NCBI GenBank assembly: GCA_040183005.1
Contig: JAMPIW010000007.1
Location: 124,001 to 188,000, forward strand
Origin: Gammaproteobacteria bacterium
GTDB taxonomy: Bacteria; Pseudomonadota; Gammaproteobacteria; Ga0077554; Ga007554
Length of the DNA: 64,000 nucleotides
Direction of reading: 5' to 3'
Part shown: one piece after another, positions 48,550-58,801 of the stretch
How the letters are laid out: the number at the start of each line of letters is the position of its first letter
Numbering within the stretch: the first letter of the stretch is position 1
Made by a program: the position numbers and the translations under genes
Notes under the pieces: model-generated
Told to the model about the DNA's origin: nothing
What the model saw: the letters and a program-made list of their open reading frames with translations, nothing else
The model's database searches: none

Positions 48550-49068
48550 ATGGATGCCCAGAAAAGCCGTTCGCTGAATTTGCTAGGTAGTCTGATTTTT
48601 TGGAGCCGCTGGCTGCAGGCGCCTCTGTATCTTGGGTTGATTGTTGCCCAAGGTGTCTATGTCTTTCATTTCATGGTTGAACTTGAGCATCTGGTCGTCA
48701 AGACCGCGACCATCGGCGAGGCCGAGATCATGCTGGTGGTACTCGGTCTGATCGACGTGGTGATGATCGCCAACCTATTGATCATGGTGATCATCGGCGG
48801 TTATGAGACTTTCGTTTCCAGGCTCTATAAAGATGATCACCCGGATCATCCCGAGTGGCTGAGCCACGTTAATGCCAGCACCATGAAGATCAAGCTGTCC
48901 ATGGCGCTGATCGGCATTTCTTCCATCCACCTGCTCAAAACCTTTATCAACGCCCCGCACCTGGATGAAAAGACCATGCTCTGGCAGGTCGTGATTCACC
49001 TCACCTTCGTCGCCTCCGCCGTGGCAATGGCGTATACCGACAAATTGATGCAGAAGCCGGCGCACTAG
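48550..49068 (+). CDS. UPF0114 family inner-membrane protein (YqhA-like)
   Basis: The 172-residue protein has three or four transmembrane helices: about 18-40, 58-80 ([29 protein letters not shown]) and 135-155. These and the [20 protein letters not shown] segment are characteristic of the TIGR00645/UPF0114 family. The function is unknown. The ATG at 48550 is preferred over a GTG 9 bp upstream. It stands alone on the plus strand between pdxA and pilG. Confidence 0.88.
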   Translation: MDAQKSRSLNLLGSLIFWSRWLQAPLYLGLIVAQGVYVFHFMVELEHLVVKTATIGEAEIMLVVLGLIDVVMIANLLIMVIIGGYETFVSRLYKDDHPDHPEWLSHVNASTMKIKLSMALIGISSIHLLKTFINAPHLDEKTMLWQVVIHLTFVASAVAMAYTDKLMQKPAH

Positions 49069-49459
49069 CAGCTGTCGTTACTCATAGCCAAGACGCCTGG
49101 GATGGCGCTACTTGGCGATAACCCTAAAAACGACTTTTTTCTCCCCCTGCTTTTAGTCCTGCCCCGATTTCAGGCGTATTTTGCGCTTATTCCATTCTGA
49201 AGCAATAGTGGAATCGTAGGGGGCGTCCCACGCCCCCACATAATTATTGGCGCTTTCAAATCTCTCCCAATTCTCTGAAAAAGCGCTTTTCCCCAATTGC
49301 CATTTCATTTCCCGGCCTTCCTTAAAGTCTATTTTTTTTCTGCCGATACAGTCACCAGAGAAACTGTGTACGTTTCCAGGTTCAAGGTCTTTGCGGGAAA
49401 GGTTAAACACTGGATGGCGTCCCAGAACTATAAGAGTGAGTAGATGAGGGTATAAAGAT
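49069..49459. other. 391-bp intergenic region before pilG
   Basis: It contains the inverted copy of the GGTGCGT-type hairpin repeat (49185-49260). A 143-codon minus-strand frame runs through the repeat but has no recognisable content. No promoter with good spacing was found for pilG; an AGGG site precedes its start. Confidence 0.55.
49185..49260. repeat. GGTGCGT/ACGCACC-type hairpin repeat, copy 3 (inverted)
   Basis: A 76-bp element matching the complement of the copy at 25858-25934. The hairpin here is GGGGGCGTCCCACGCCCCC, so a G-C pair replaces the T-A pair of copy 1 on both arms. Confidence 0.85.
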
Positions 49460-49942
49460 ATGGCGGGAAATGGCATCGTGGAACACGATTGTTCTGGCAT
49501 CAAGGTGATGGTGATTGATGACAGCAAAACAATACGCCGCACAGCGGAAATTATTTTGCAAAAAGCCGGGTGCGAGGTCTTCACCGCGACAGATGGTTTT
49601 GAGTCGCTAGCGCTGATTGCCGATCACAAGCCGGACATCATCTTTGTTGACATCATGATGCCGCGTCTGGATGGTTATCAGACCTGCGCGCTCATCAAGC
49701 ATAACCTCGTCTTTCAAAATACACCGGTCATCATGCTATCCAGTAAGGATGGCCTGTTTGACAAGGCGCGGGGACGCATCGTTGGCGCGGAAGAATATGT
49801 AACCAAGCCTTTTACCAGCGACGAATTGTTGGGTGCTATTAAGCGTCATGTGCGTCGGAAAAATACGGAGAGTAGTGCGTTCGATGGGGATATTCCTTTT
49901 GAAAACGAACAGGTCGTGCTCCCCGTGAAAGGGGTAATGTGA
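49460..49942 (+). CDS. pilG: twitching motility response regulator PilG
   Basis: PilG is a CheY-like receiver of the Pil-Chp system that controls type IV pilus extension. The 160-residue protein has the acidic pair in VIDDSKTIRR, the phospho-acceptor Asp in IIFVDIMMPRLDG and the conserved Lys in YVTKPFTSDELLG. The receiver is followed by a short C-terminal tail. It is the first gene of a six-gene cluster and is separated from pilH by 142 bp. In Pseudomonas PilG also promotes cAMP synthesis. Confidence 0.92.
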   Translation: MAGNGIVEHDCSGIKVMVIDDSKTIRRTAEIILQKAGCEVFTATDGFESLALIADHKPDIIFVDIMMPRLDGYQTCALIKHNLVFQNTPVIMLSSKDGLFDKARGRIVGAEEYVTKPFTSDELLGAIKRHVRRKNTESSAFDGDIPFENEQVVLPVKGVM

Positions 49943-50084
49943 CATTGTGCCACCCGTAAAAGGGTGCAATTCCTGATCGTCATCTCATTGTGCTCTTCAC
50001 GGGCATTACGGTGATTACGGGTGCTTTGAAAATTCAAGGATTATTTTTTAGAACTATCCAACAGCGTGTGACAGGAGATTTGAT

Positions 50085-50450
50085 ATGGCTCGTATATTGA
50101 TTGTGGATGATTCACCGACGGAAATGCATGTGCTGAAAACCATGCTGGAAAAGAATGGCCACCAGACGCTGGGTGCCAGTAATGCGGAAGAGGGTATCGC
50201 CAAGTCAAAATCGGAAAAACCGGATCTTATTTTGATGGACGTCGTCATGCCTGGCACCAATGGTTTTCAGGCCACGCGCCAGATTACCAAGGATCCTGAA
50301 ACCGCCTCTATTCCAGTCATTATCGTCACAACTAAAGATCAGGAAACCGATAAGGTGTGGGGGCTGCGCCAGGGTGCGAAGGATTATCTTACCAAACCGG
50401 TGGATGAGTCTGCGCTGATCGTAAAAATCAAGGCGGCGATGGGGGGGTGA
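50085..50450 (+). CDS. pilH: twitching motility response regulator PilH
   Basis: The 121-residue single receiver domain has the acidic pair in ILIVDDSPTEMHVLK, the phospho-acceptor Asp in LILMDVVMPGTNGFQATR and the Lys in DYLTKPVDE. PilH acts on pilus retraction or as a phosphate sink in the Pil-Chp pathway. AGGAG precedes the start. The CheW-like gene starts 4 bp later, so pilH and pilI are coupled. Confidence 0.94.
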   Translation: MARILIVDDSPTEMHVLKTMLEKNGHQTLGASNAEEGIAKSKSEKPDLILMDVVMPGTNGFQATRQITKDPETASIPVIIVTTKDQETDKVWGLRQGAKDYLTKPVDESALIVKIKAAMGG

Positions 50451-50454
50451 TCTC

Positions 50455-51006
50455 ATGTTGCCGCTAGTCGCCAGTTACACCCCCTATGAAATGCTGCGCG
50501 AGATTGAGCGGCGCAGTCTTGCGTTGGATGCTGAGTTGCCCAAGGAAGAGAAACGTAAAGCGACATGGAACGGGGTGGCTTTTGTCTTGGATCGTAACCT
50601 GCTTCTGGCACCGCTGCATGATGTTCAGGAAGTGCTGGATTGTCCACCGCTCACGATGGTGCCGCGAACCAAAAGTTGGTTGCGGGGTGTTGCCAATGTG
50701 CGTGGGCGTTTGCTGCCGGTCATTGACCTGAATGTCTACCTGGGCGGCGGTGCAACGCCGTTGCGTGGCAGCAACCGGATTTTGATTGTGCAATACGGGG
50801 TATTGTCGGCGGGGCTGTTGGTTGATGAAGTGCTGGGGCAACGGCATTTTCTGGACGAAGACCGCTGCCCGCTACCGACGCTGGAAGCGGGGGGTGTAAT
50901 GGACTATGTGCGGCCCTCTGCTTATCACAAGGACGGTGACGTTTGGTTGGTGTTTGATATGCATAAATTAGTGGCATCACAGCAGTTTCTGCAGGCGGCA
51001 GAGTAA
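50455..51006 (+). CDS. pilI: CheW-like adaptor PilI
   Basis: The 183-residue CheW-domain protein couples the receptor PilJ to the kinase ChpA. Conserved pieces are TWNGVAFVLDRNLLLAPLHDVQEVL, VPRTKSWLRGVANVRGRLLPVIDLNVYLGG and LLVDEVLGQRHF. The RGVANVRGRLLPVIDL motif is the core of the CheW domain. It lies between pilH and pilJ as in Pseudomonas. Confidence 0.93.
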   Translation: MLPLVASYTPYEMLREIERRSLALDAELPKEEKRKATWNGVAFVLDRNLLLAPLHDVQEVLDCPPLTMVPRTKSWLRGVANVRGRLLPVIDLNVYLGGGATPLRGSNRILIVQYGVLSAGLLVDEVLGQRHFLDEDRCPLPTLEAGGVMDYVRPSAYHKDGDVWLVFDMHKLVASQQFLQAAE

Positions 51007-51048
51007 TCGGGCGTTCCCGGGGATTTTTTAATCGTAGAGGATTTTGGT

Positions 51049-52815
51049 ATGAAGATAAGCGGGTTCAAGAACGCAAGCGGGCTTATGAATATAAGCATGC
51101 TCAAGAACATGGGTGTAAACGCCTTGTTGTGGTTGCTGGTGGGGTTGATGTCGTTGGCGGTGGTGAGCATTGGGGCGTTCGGGTTTTACAGCACTTACAA
51201 AGAGCAGGTGTTTGCCGTGGAAACGGTGGATGAAGGCGAATTCGATATCAAGATGCTCGATCTGGTGCAGGAAGCAGCCATCTCGCTGAATAAAGAGCTG
51301 GAGGCATGGAAGAATATCCTGCTCAGAGGTGAGAAGTCCGAGGATTATAAAAGATATTTGGGGATTTTTGAGAAGGAAGGAGCCCAGGCAGACTCAAAAC
51401 TGAAAGCGGCAAAGCAACTGATGGCGAATCGTGCCGGGCTGGATGTTGCGCTGGTTGACGCAGTGCTAAAGAAGCATGAGGAACAAATTGCGGCATATCG
51501 TGAGGCACTGAAGAGCTATGACCCCTCTCGTCCTTTTGAAACCGCTCACACGGTGGATGATTCTATTCATGGTTTGTTCGATGCCACGTGGGAGAAGATG
51601 GATGTCCTCAACAATAAAATAGACGCATACATTCCTCAGCGTCTTGAGGGTAATAGAAAAGACGCACAAGAATCATTCAATAGCAGCCGTGTAACTTTTA
51701 TCGCGGTGGTGATTCTGGCATTGGTGTTGACGTTCGCTCTCGCCTTCCCTATCAGAAAGGGCGTCAACCAGGCCATCAATAAAGTGAATACCCTGCTTGC
51801 CGACGCAGAACAGCAGAATCGCCGCAATCAGGACGCTATTTTGCGCTTGCTGGATGAGGTGGCTGATCTTGCCGACGGCGATCTGACCAAAAAGCCATTA
51901 GTGACGGAGGATTTCACCGGCGCTATCGCTGACTCATTGGGCTACGCTATTGACACGCTGCGCGGGCTGGTGGGATCTATCAACACCACGGCGGTGAAGG
52001 TGGCTTCCGCCGCAACGGAAACACAATCGACTGCGCTGCGTCTCACAGAGGCCAGCGACCAGCAGGCGCAGGAAATTGAGACTGCAGGCGTGGCCATTTA
52101 CGAAATGACGAAATCCAGTGAGCGCGTCTCGGCGAATGCCGCGCAGTCAACCGCGGTGGCGCAACAGTCTGTGGATATTGCAAAGAAGGGTGCGGAGACA
52201 GTGCAGGGCACCATTCAGGGTATGGAATCCATTCGCGAACAGATTCAGGAAACTTCGAAACGTATCAAGCGTCTAGGTGAAAGCTCCCAGGAGATCGGTG
52301 AGATCGTGGGCCTGATCAATGACATTGCCGATCAGACCAATATTCTTGCCTTGAATGCCTCCATTCAGGCGGCTATGGCAGGCGAGGCGGGGCGCGGCTT
52401 TTCGGTGGTGGCGGATGAGGTGCAACGCCTGTCCGAGCGCGTGGCCAACTCCACCAAGCAGATTGCAACCTTGGTGAAAACCATTCAAACCGATACCAAT
52501 GAGGCGGTGATTTCCATGGAAAAGAGCACCTCCGGCGTGGTGGCCGGTACACAGCTGGCACAGGGTGCAGGTAAGGCGCTCGAAGAGATTGAGGGCGTGT
52601 CCGGGAACCTTTCCCGCTTGATTGGAGACATTGCTGAAGCAGCCAATCAGCAGACCATGATGGCGAGCACGGTATCCAGCACCATGAAGATGATTCAGGA
52701 AGTGACCACGCAGACATCGCAAGGTACCAAGCAGGCCGCAGCATCCATCGGTGAGTTGACAGGGATGGCGGGCGAATTGCGGAAATCGGTGGCCGGTTTC
52801 AAACTGCCCACGTGA
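51049..52815 (+). CDS. pilJ: methyl-accepting chemotaxis protein PilJ
   Basis: PilJ is the receptor of the Pil-Chp array and is thought to sense pilus or surface contact. The 588-residue protein has two transmembrane segments (about 24-47 and 220-240) bounding a helical periplasmic domain of about 170 residues. A HAMP-like region follows, then a long cytoplasmic signalling coiled coil with the hairpin tip [29 protein letters not shown]. It ends [10 protein letters not shown], the typical PilJ ending. The periplasmic part is shorter than the two-PilJ-domain version of Pseudomonas, so the ligand range may differ. Confidence 0.92.
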   Translation: MKISGFKNASGLMNISMLKNMGVNALLWLLVGLMSLAVVSIGAFGFYSTYKEQVFAVETVDEGEFDIKMLDLVQEAAISLNKELEAWKNILLRGEKSEDYKRYLGIFEKEGAQADSKLKAAKQLMANRAGLDVALVDAVLKKHEEQIAAYREALKSYDPSRPFETAHTVDDSIHGLFDATWEKMDVLNNKIDAYIPQRLEGNRKDAQESFNSSRVTFIAVVILALVLTFALAFPIRKGVNQAINKVNTLLADAEQQNRRNQDAILRLLDEVADLADGDLTKKPLVTEDFTGAIADSLGYAIDTLRGLVGSINTTAVKVASAATETQSTALRLTEASDQQAQEIETAGVAIYEMTKSSERVSANAAQSTAVAQQSVDIAKKGAETVQGTIQGMESIREQIQETSKRIKRLGESSQEIGEIVGLINDIADQTNILALNASIQAAMAGEAGRGFSVVADEVQRLSERVANSTKQIATLVKTIQTDTNEAVISMEKSTSGVVAGTQLAQGAGKALEEIEGVSGNLSRLIGDIAEAANQQTMMASTVSSTMKMIQEVTTQTSQGTKQAAASIGELTGMAGELRKSVAGFKLPT

Positions 52816-52872
52816 TCTCGGCCGGGTGCAGTGTCCTGCCTCTGGAGTTAGGGCATACTTGATTACAAAAAG

Positions 52873-55800
52873 GTGAGCGGCATGATATCGGCGGAGCATA
52901 TGGATTATGGCGCCCTGAAGTGGGTAAAGGGTGAGATTGAGGTAAACCTGCAACAGGCGCAACAGGCGTTGGAGGTATTCCAGGAACATCCTGCCGAGGC
53001 CGCACAGATCGACTTGTGTATCACCTTGTTGCATCAGGTATGTGGCGCGCTGCAAATGCTGGATCTTACAGAGGCATTTGCTCTCGCCAGGGAAATGGAG
53101 CAGGCAGTTCGAGTTCTTGCCAAGGATGCAGACCGGCGCAAGGGCTGGGTCTATAGCACCCTGATGCGCGCCATGTCAGAATTGCCACTCTATCTGACGG
53201 GGCTGCAAGAAGCTCAGGCAGATCGCCCTCAGGTCTTTTTGCCGTTGATCAACGATTTGCGGGTCGCCACCGGTGCCTCGGTGCTCTCCGAGAGCATGGT
53301 GTTTGGTCCGGCGGTTATCCCTACTGTTTCTCCACACAGCCCCGACATGCAAGACACGCTGGCGCGGGATGTCAAGGCGTTGGCCCATCAGCTACGTCCG
53401 GTGTATCAGGCGGGCTTGCTGGTGTGGTACCGTGATACCGGCAATAAAGCGGCATTGCGGCGGCTATTGCAGGTGGCTGTGCAGTTGCAGCAAGTGTGTC
53501 CTGAAGAAGGCCTGTGGAGAGTAGCCGAGGCGTTGATTGAACGGTTGCTGGCTGAAACACTTGAACCCAACAATGCCATCAAGTTGCTGCTGGGACAAGT
53601 GGAGCGCCAGATCGGACGGGTCATGGCAGCGGGAGCGGAGGAGTTGCGCGATCACCCACCCGCTGACCTTATAAAAAACCTGCTCTTTTATATTGCCTAT
53701 GCCGACACGCAAAGCGAGCAGACCAGAGGTATGGCTGTTTCTGCCGGTACCGATATGTTACAGAATACTCGCGATGGAGCGAACGTTGCCAACCCCGGCT
53801 TGCTGGAAATTGCCGCAGGTGCAGTCAAGGATGAACTGGCATGGGCCAAGACCAAGTTGGACAGCTTCGCGCGTGCCGGTGGACGTCATACCCCGCAAGA
53901 ATTGCGTGTTATAGCCGGCGTCTTGGCCAGGGTGTCAAATACCCTGGATATGCTGGGCCGCTGGGAGCTGCGTCAGCGCGTGCGGCAGCAGACTGGCGTG
54001 CTCGATGCGATGCTGGAAGGGGGCGCTATCCTCAACGACCCCCGCCTTATGGAAGTGGCCAACGCCTTGCTATATGTGGAATCGCTGTTGCGCGATGTCC
54101 AGATGCCGGATGCGGCGGTTTCTGAAAGCGCCTCCGGCAAGCCCGCGGGCAACCCGGGAGCTGTAAAAGCCGTGACCGCGGAGTACCACGATTTGTGCCG
54201 CGCTGTTATCCGCGAGGTAATGGTTGATATGGGTAAGGTGAAGGACGACATCATTGCCCTTGCCAAAGCGTCCGATCAGCATGAGTTGATCAGTTCCGCG
54301 CCCGCCGTGCTGCATCGTATTGTTGGTAGTTTGACGATGCTGTCCCTGAAGCGCCCGGCGGACTTGTTGAAAGCAGGTTATCACTATATCCGGCGCGAGT
54401 TGATCGAGCGCAAGATCTCGCCATCCCTTGAGGCGCTAGATACCTTGGCCGACATGTTGACCGGCATCGAATTTTACCTGGATACCCTGGCCGAAAGTCA
54501 GATGAATCTTGATTCCCTGCTGGATCTGGCTGAAAACAATGCGGTTACTTTAGGTTATCCGGTTGATGAAGTGGATGACTACCCGCTGGAGGCTGCGATC
54601 AAAGTTGCGGCGCCAGCTGAACCTACTATTGTTGAAATCATTTCTTTGGCAGAAAGCGCTGATGAGGTTATCTCGCAGCAACCGGATCCAGACAGTATCG
54701 TCCTGGACATGGACAGGGCCGATCTAGCTGAAAATCCCGTTATGGCTGGTGCTATCGAGACAGTTCAACTATTACCTGTCGCGCGCACACAGGAGGAAGA
54801 AGACGCAGACGAGGTGATGGAGGTTTTTATCGAGGAAGTAGGCGAGGAGCTGACTTCTATCGCACAACATTATCCTCGGTGGAAGCAGGATACGAACAAT
54901 AATGAGCCGCTCAAGAATATTCGCCGCTCATTCCATACTCTGAAAGGCAGCGGTAGGCTGGTGGGTGCGAATGTGATTGGCGAGGTTGCCTGGGCCATTG
55001 AGCATTTGTTGAATAAAGTGATTGATGGCGAAGTCCCCGTCACGCCGCCACTGTTCGATGTGGTGGAGCAAGCCCAAGCGGTTATGCCTGGGCTGCTGCA
55101 ACAATTTCAGCGTATTAAAACAAAGATGGATATCGACACGGATATCCAGGCATTGATAGACCAGGCACAGGCGCTAACTTCCCCCGCTGCGAGTCTTAAA
55201 GAGCATGTTAATAGCGCTCCCGATGCGGCGATGGCAATACAGCAGGAGGCCGCTGCAGCTGCCCCTTCCGTGGAGCAGGAGGCAGTGATTGACCCTGTGC
55301 TGCTGGAGATCTTCAGGGCTGAATCCAAGGGGCGCTTGGAGGAGGTGCGGCGGTTTATTGATGTCTGCGGCCAGTCCAAAAAAGGTCAGGTGACGGAACC
55401 GCTGATGCGCAATTTGCATACCCTGCAAGGCAGCGCGCATATGGCGGGCTTTAAGGATATCGGCGATCTCGGTAGCTTGTTCGAAAAGCTGGTCAATGCG
55501 ATTCACCGTAATCACGGTGAGGTGGCGGAGGCGGAGTTACTCGCTTTAGGTGATTTTAGCGAAGTGTTCCATGACATGCTGCACTTGGAGAATCCGCTCG
55601 CGGAGTCCCCGGAAAAGACAGCGGCACTGGAGAAAATTTCTTTCCTGACGCGCCGCGTACAGCACTTCCTTGATGCTGCTGTTATCGAAACCGGCACTTC
55701 TATGGACACCGATGCGCATAATGCCTTGAATGATGGTATATCGGGCAATGACAACGATGAAGTGCGCGAGATTTTTCTCGAAGAGGCGGCGGAAATTCTG

Positions 55801-58260
55801 GGTAATACGGAATCCCTGCTGCAAAGCTGGATTCACGCGCCCGACGTGCTCGGGCCGGTTGCGAGGCTGGAGCGCGAACTGCATACCTTTAAAGGCGGCG
55901 CACGCATGGCGGGAATCAGCGCCATGGGTGATCTTAGCCATAGCTTCGAATCTTTACTGAGCGCCATCGTGGCCGGTGATGTTGCCGCTACTGATGAGAT
56001 TTTCCAGACATTCGAGCAAGCCCATGACCGGCTGCAAACGATGCTGGAACCGGCGCTGTTGCACTTGCCGGTGGCTGCGGCTCCCGATCTGATTGCCAGG
56101 ATGGAAGCATTGGCCAGGCATGAAAGCATTGAGCCGGCTCAATCGCATGATTTATCGCTGGCGGGGGATGAAGACGAGAGCATTATTCTTTCCTCTGCAA
56201 TGCCGGAAGCAGTTACCGGCGGTGCGCAGGCAGAGGCAGTTTTCGATCCTGCTCCAGAGGACGATGCCCCGTTGCCTGTTGCAGATTCGATAGATATCCC
56301 CGCCTCAATGGTGACAGAAGAACCCTTGGCAGATGCTACTACTGCGCCGGATGGCACCCCGGCAGAGCCGGCATGGCTGATCCCCAAGCCATCCACCGAA
56401 CAAATCCGTGTGCGTGCCGATCTGCTGGACAATCTGGTGAACCAGGCAGGAGAGTTGAGCATTTCCCGTTCTCGCCTGGAGCAACAGATTAATGGCTTCC
56501 ACACGGGCTTGACGGAAATGAAGCAGACGGTTGTCCGCTTGCGTGATCAACTGCGCAAGCTCGATATGGAAACCGAGGCGCAAATTCTGTTCCGTCACCA
56601 GGAAGCAGGATTTCAGGGCCAGGATTTCGATCCGCTGGAATTTGATCGTTTCTCGATGTTGCAACAGTTGTCGCGCAGCATGATGGAATCAACCGCCGAC
56701 CTTGCCAGTATTCAGGATCAACTGGAAAAGCAGGCTGGCGATTCGGAAACCGTGCTGCTGCAACAGGCGCGTCTCAATACCGAGTTGCAGGAAGGCATGA
56801 TGCGCACCCGCATGTTACCCTTCGCGGGCATGGCATCACGCCTGCGTCGGGTAGTGCGGCAAACGGCGCGAGAGGTGGGAAAGCCGATTGAATTGCAGGT
56901 CGTCGGTGAAGACCTTGAAATGGACCGCACCGTGCTCGATAGAATGGCGGGTCCCCTGGAGCACATGGTACGCAACGCTGTCGACCACGGTGTTGAAGAT
57001 GCAGCCACCCGGCGCGCTCAGGGCAAGCCCGAGATGGGCGTGATTACCCTGCAACTTGCCAAGGAAGGCACAGAAATGGTGCTACTGCTGGCTGACGACG
57101 GGCGCGGCCTGGATCTGGCGGCAATCCGCCGCAAGGCCATTGAACGTGGTCTGCTGGGCGAAAACACGGTGATTGATGACTACAATCTGATGCAGTTCGT
57201 GCTCGAATCAGGCTTCAGCACTGCCGCGCAAGTTACGCAGATTTCCGGGCGCGGTGTGGGTATGGATGTGGTGAATAACGAGATCAAACAGCTTGGCGGC
57301 AGCCTGCAGATTGAATCCGTCGCGGGCAGTGGCAGCCGGTTCACAGTACGCCTGCCTGTGGCGTTGTCCATCACCCAGGCGCTGATCGTCGGAGCAGGCG
57401 AGCACATGTACGCCATCCCTCACTCCAGTATCGATGGTGTAATGCGCGTCAGCTACGAAATGCTCATGCAGGCACATGAGCGTGGTGCTTCCACATTTGA
57501 ATACGGCGGTGCCCATTACGCACTGCAATCGTTAAGCGGGCTGTTGAGCGGTGGCGTGTCTCCCCTTCCTGAAAAAGAGGCCCGGCATCTGTTGTTGATG
57601 GTGCATGGCAGCGGCCAGCGCGCTGCGTTGTGGGTGAATTCGGTCATGGAAAATCGCGAAATCGTGGTCAAATCCTTGGGGCCGCAGTTGAGTACGGTGC
57701 GCGGTATCATGGGCGCTACCATCATGGGTGATGGTGGTGTGGTATTGATTCTGGATATCCCCGTATTGCTGCGTCTGGGTTTGATTGCCGAGCAGTCACA
57801 GGGGTTGACGCCAGAGACGAAAGTTGCGATACAAGGCGCCGCGCCGCCATCGGGAAGCGGGATTATCAACGTCATGGTGGTGGACGATTCAATTACCGTG
57901 CGCAAAGTTACCTCGCGCCTGCTGGAACGCAATCAGATGCGGGTGTTCACCGCCAAAGACGGGGTGGATGCGCTGGAATCGCTACAGCATCAGATACCCG
58001 ATGTCATGCTGTTGGATATCGAAATGCCGCGCATGGATGGTTATGAGCTGGCCTCGGTGATTCGCAATGATGAACGCCTCAAACACATCCCCATTATCAT
58101 GATCACCTCGCGTACCGGCGAAAAACATCGCGAGCACGCCAGGCGCATCGGCGTGAACGAGTATCTGGGCAAGCCCTACCAGGAAAATGAATTGCTCGAT
58201 CATATTCGCGCACTGGCCGGCGGCCAGGCAGCGAATAACGACTTGAGCATGGCAGTCTAA
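52873..58260 (+). CDS. chpA: hybrid sensor kinase ChpA (PilL) with multiple Hpt domains
   Basis: This 1795-residue protein is the central histidine kinase of the Pil-Chp system. I see six Hpt-like modules. Five have a histidine: H54 (TLLHQVCGALQML), H481 (AVLHRIVGSLTML), H688 (SFHTLKGSGRLVG), H849 (NLHTLQGSAHMAG) and H1004 (ELHTFKGGARMAG). The second module has Ala352 in place of His. Then come a CheA dimerisation region, an ATPase domain (HMVRNAVDHGVED, DDGRGLDL, GRGVGMDVV), a CheW domain and a C-terminal receiver with phospho-acceptor D1715 (MLLDIEMPRMDGYEL). It is shorter than Pseudomonas ChpA (about 2470), mostly through fewer Hpt modules. Confidence 0.94.
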   Translation: MSGMISAEHMDYGALKWVKGEIEVNLQQAQQALEVFQEHPAEAAQIDLCITLLHQVCGALQMLDLTEAFALAREMEQAVRVLAKDADRRKGWVYSTLMRAMSELPLYLTGLQEAQADRPQVFLPLINDLRVATGASVLSESMVFGPAVIPTVSPHSPDMQDTLARDVKALAHQLRPVYQAGLLVWYRDTGNKAALRRLLQVAVQLQQVCPEEGLWRVAEALIERLLAETLEPNNAIKLLLGQVERQIGRVMAAGAEELRDHPPADLIKNLLFYIAYADTQSEQTRGMAVSAGTDMLQNTRDGANVANPGLLEIAAGAVKDELAWAKTKLDSFARAGGRHTPQELRVIAGVLARVSNTLDMLGRWELRQRVRQQTGVLDAMLEGGAILNDPRLMEVANALLYVESLLRDVQMPDAAVSESASGKPAGNPGAVKAVTAEYHDLCRAVIREVMVDMGKVKDDIIALAKASDQHELISSAPAVLHRIVGSLTMLSLKRPADLLKAGYHYIRRELIERKISPSLEALDTLADMLTGIEFYLDTLAESQMNLDSLLDLAENNAVTLGYPVDEVDDYPLEAAIKVAAPAEPTIVEIISLAESADEVISQQPDPDSIVLDMDRADLAENPVMAGAIETVQLLPVARTQEEEDADEVMEVFIEEVGEELTSIAQHYPRWKQDTNNNEPLKNIRRSFHTLKGSGRLVGANVIGEVAWAIEHLLNKVIDGEVPVTPPLFDVVEQAQAVMPGLLQQFQRIKTKMDIDTDIQALIDQAQALTSPAASLKEHVNSAPDAAMAIQQEAAAAAPSVEQEAVIDPVLLEIFRAESKGRLEEVRRFIDVCGQSKKGQVTEPLMRNLHTLQGSAHMAGFKDIGDLGSLFEKLVNAIHRNHGEVAEAELLALGDFSEVFHDMLHLENPLAESPEKTAALEKISFLTRRVQHFLDAAVIETGTSMDTDAHNALNDGISGNDNDEVREIFLEEAAEILGNTESLLQSWIHAPDVLGPVARLERELHTFKGGARMAGISAMGDLSHSFESLLSAIVAGDVAATDEIFQTFEQAHDRLQTMLEPALLHLPVAAAPDLIARMEALARHESIEPAQSHDLSLAGDEDESIILSSAMPEAVTGGAQAEAVFDPAPEDDAPLPVADSIDIPASMVTEEPLADATTAPDGTPAEPAWLIPKPSTEQIRVRADLLDNLVNQAGELSISRSRLEQQINGFHTGLTEMKQTVVRLRDQLRKLDMETEAQILFRHQEAGFQGQDFDPLEFDRFSMLQQLSRSMMESTADLASIQDQLEKQAGDSETVLLQQARLNTELQEGMMRTRMLPFAGMASRLRRVVRQTAREVGKPIELQVVGEDLEMDRTVLDRMAGPLEHMVRNAVDHGVEDAATRRAQGKPEMGVITLQLAKEGTEMVLLLADDGRGLDLAAIRRKAIERGLLGENTVIDDYNLMQFVLESGFSTAAQVTQISGRGVGMDVVNNEIKQLGGSLQIESVAGSGSRFTVRLPVALSITQALIVGAGEHMYAIPHSSIDGVMRVSYEMLMQAHERGASTFEYGGAHYALQSLSGLLSGGVSPLPEKEARHLLLMVHGSGQRAALWVNSVMENREIVVKSLGPQLSTVRGIMGATIMGDGGVVLILDIPVLLRLGLIAEQSQGLTPETKVAIQGAAPPSGSGIINVMVVDDSITVRKVTSRLLERNQMRVFTAKDGVDALESLQHQIPDVMLLDIEMPRMDGYELASVIRNDERLKHIPIIMITSRTGEKHREHARRIGVNEYLGKPYQENELLDHIRALAGGQAANNDLSMAV

Positions 58261-58273
58261 AAGGAGAGGACGG

Positions 58274-58744
58274 ATGGCTACAACATTAAATATGATTCAC
58301 AGCCTGTTGCTGCCGGTACATGGAAAAATGCTGCTGCCGCACGCCACAGTTGCGGAAGTCGTTCCCTATAGTGCCGCTGAACCGGTGCCGCATGCTCCAG
58401 TCTGGCTGGCAGGCATGCTGTCCTGGCGGGGCGCGCGCATCCCTCTGGTGTTTTTTGAGGGGGCTTGCGGAGATTCCTTGCCCGTCGCCGCGCCCGCTGA
58501 GCAAAAGATCGTTGTGTTGAAAACCTTGGGTGAAGACCCTGATCTGCCATTCATCGCCCTGGTGATGCAAGGTCTGCCGCGTGCCATCAAGGTGGACGCG
58601 GATGCCTTGAGCGCCGAGGCCGATGAGTCATCCGTTCCGCTGATCCTGAAACATATTCATATCAACGGGCAAGCTGCATACCTCCCCAATCTTGATGCCC
58701 TGGAAAACGCGATTAAAGCAGCGCTGCATACGGTTAATAATTAG
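58274..58744 (+). CDS. chpC: CheW-like protein ChpC
   Basis: The 156-residue CheW-type protein (MLLPHATVAEVVPYS, WLAGMLSWRGARIPLVFFE) corresponds to ChpC, the second adaptor of the Pil-Chp system. It follows chpA by 13 bp after an AAGGAGAGG ribosome-binding site. The gene order skips chpB, the methylesterase gene that lies between chpA and chpC in Pseudomonas. Confidence 0.88.
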   Translation: MATTLNMIHSLLLPVHGKMLLPHATVAEVVPYSAAEPVPHAPVWLAGMLSWRGARIPLVFFEGACGDSLPVAAPAEQKIVVLKTLGEDPDLPFIALVMQGLPRAIKVDADALSAEADESSVPLILKHIHINGQAAYLPNLDALENAIKAALHTVNN

Positions 58745-58801
58745 CGATACTGTACGAGTATGTAGTAAAATTCCGCTTTTAGCACACAAAGCAGAATATC
58801 C

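Noticed and set aside
49153-49584. 143-codon minus-strand frame before pilG
   Set aside because: It runs through the hairpin repeat and into pilG antisense, with no recognisable protein features.
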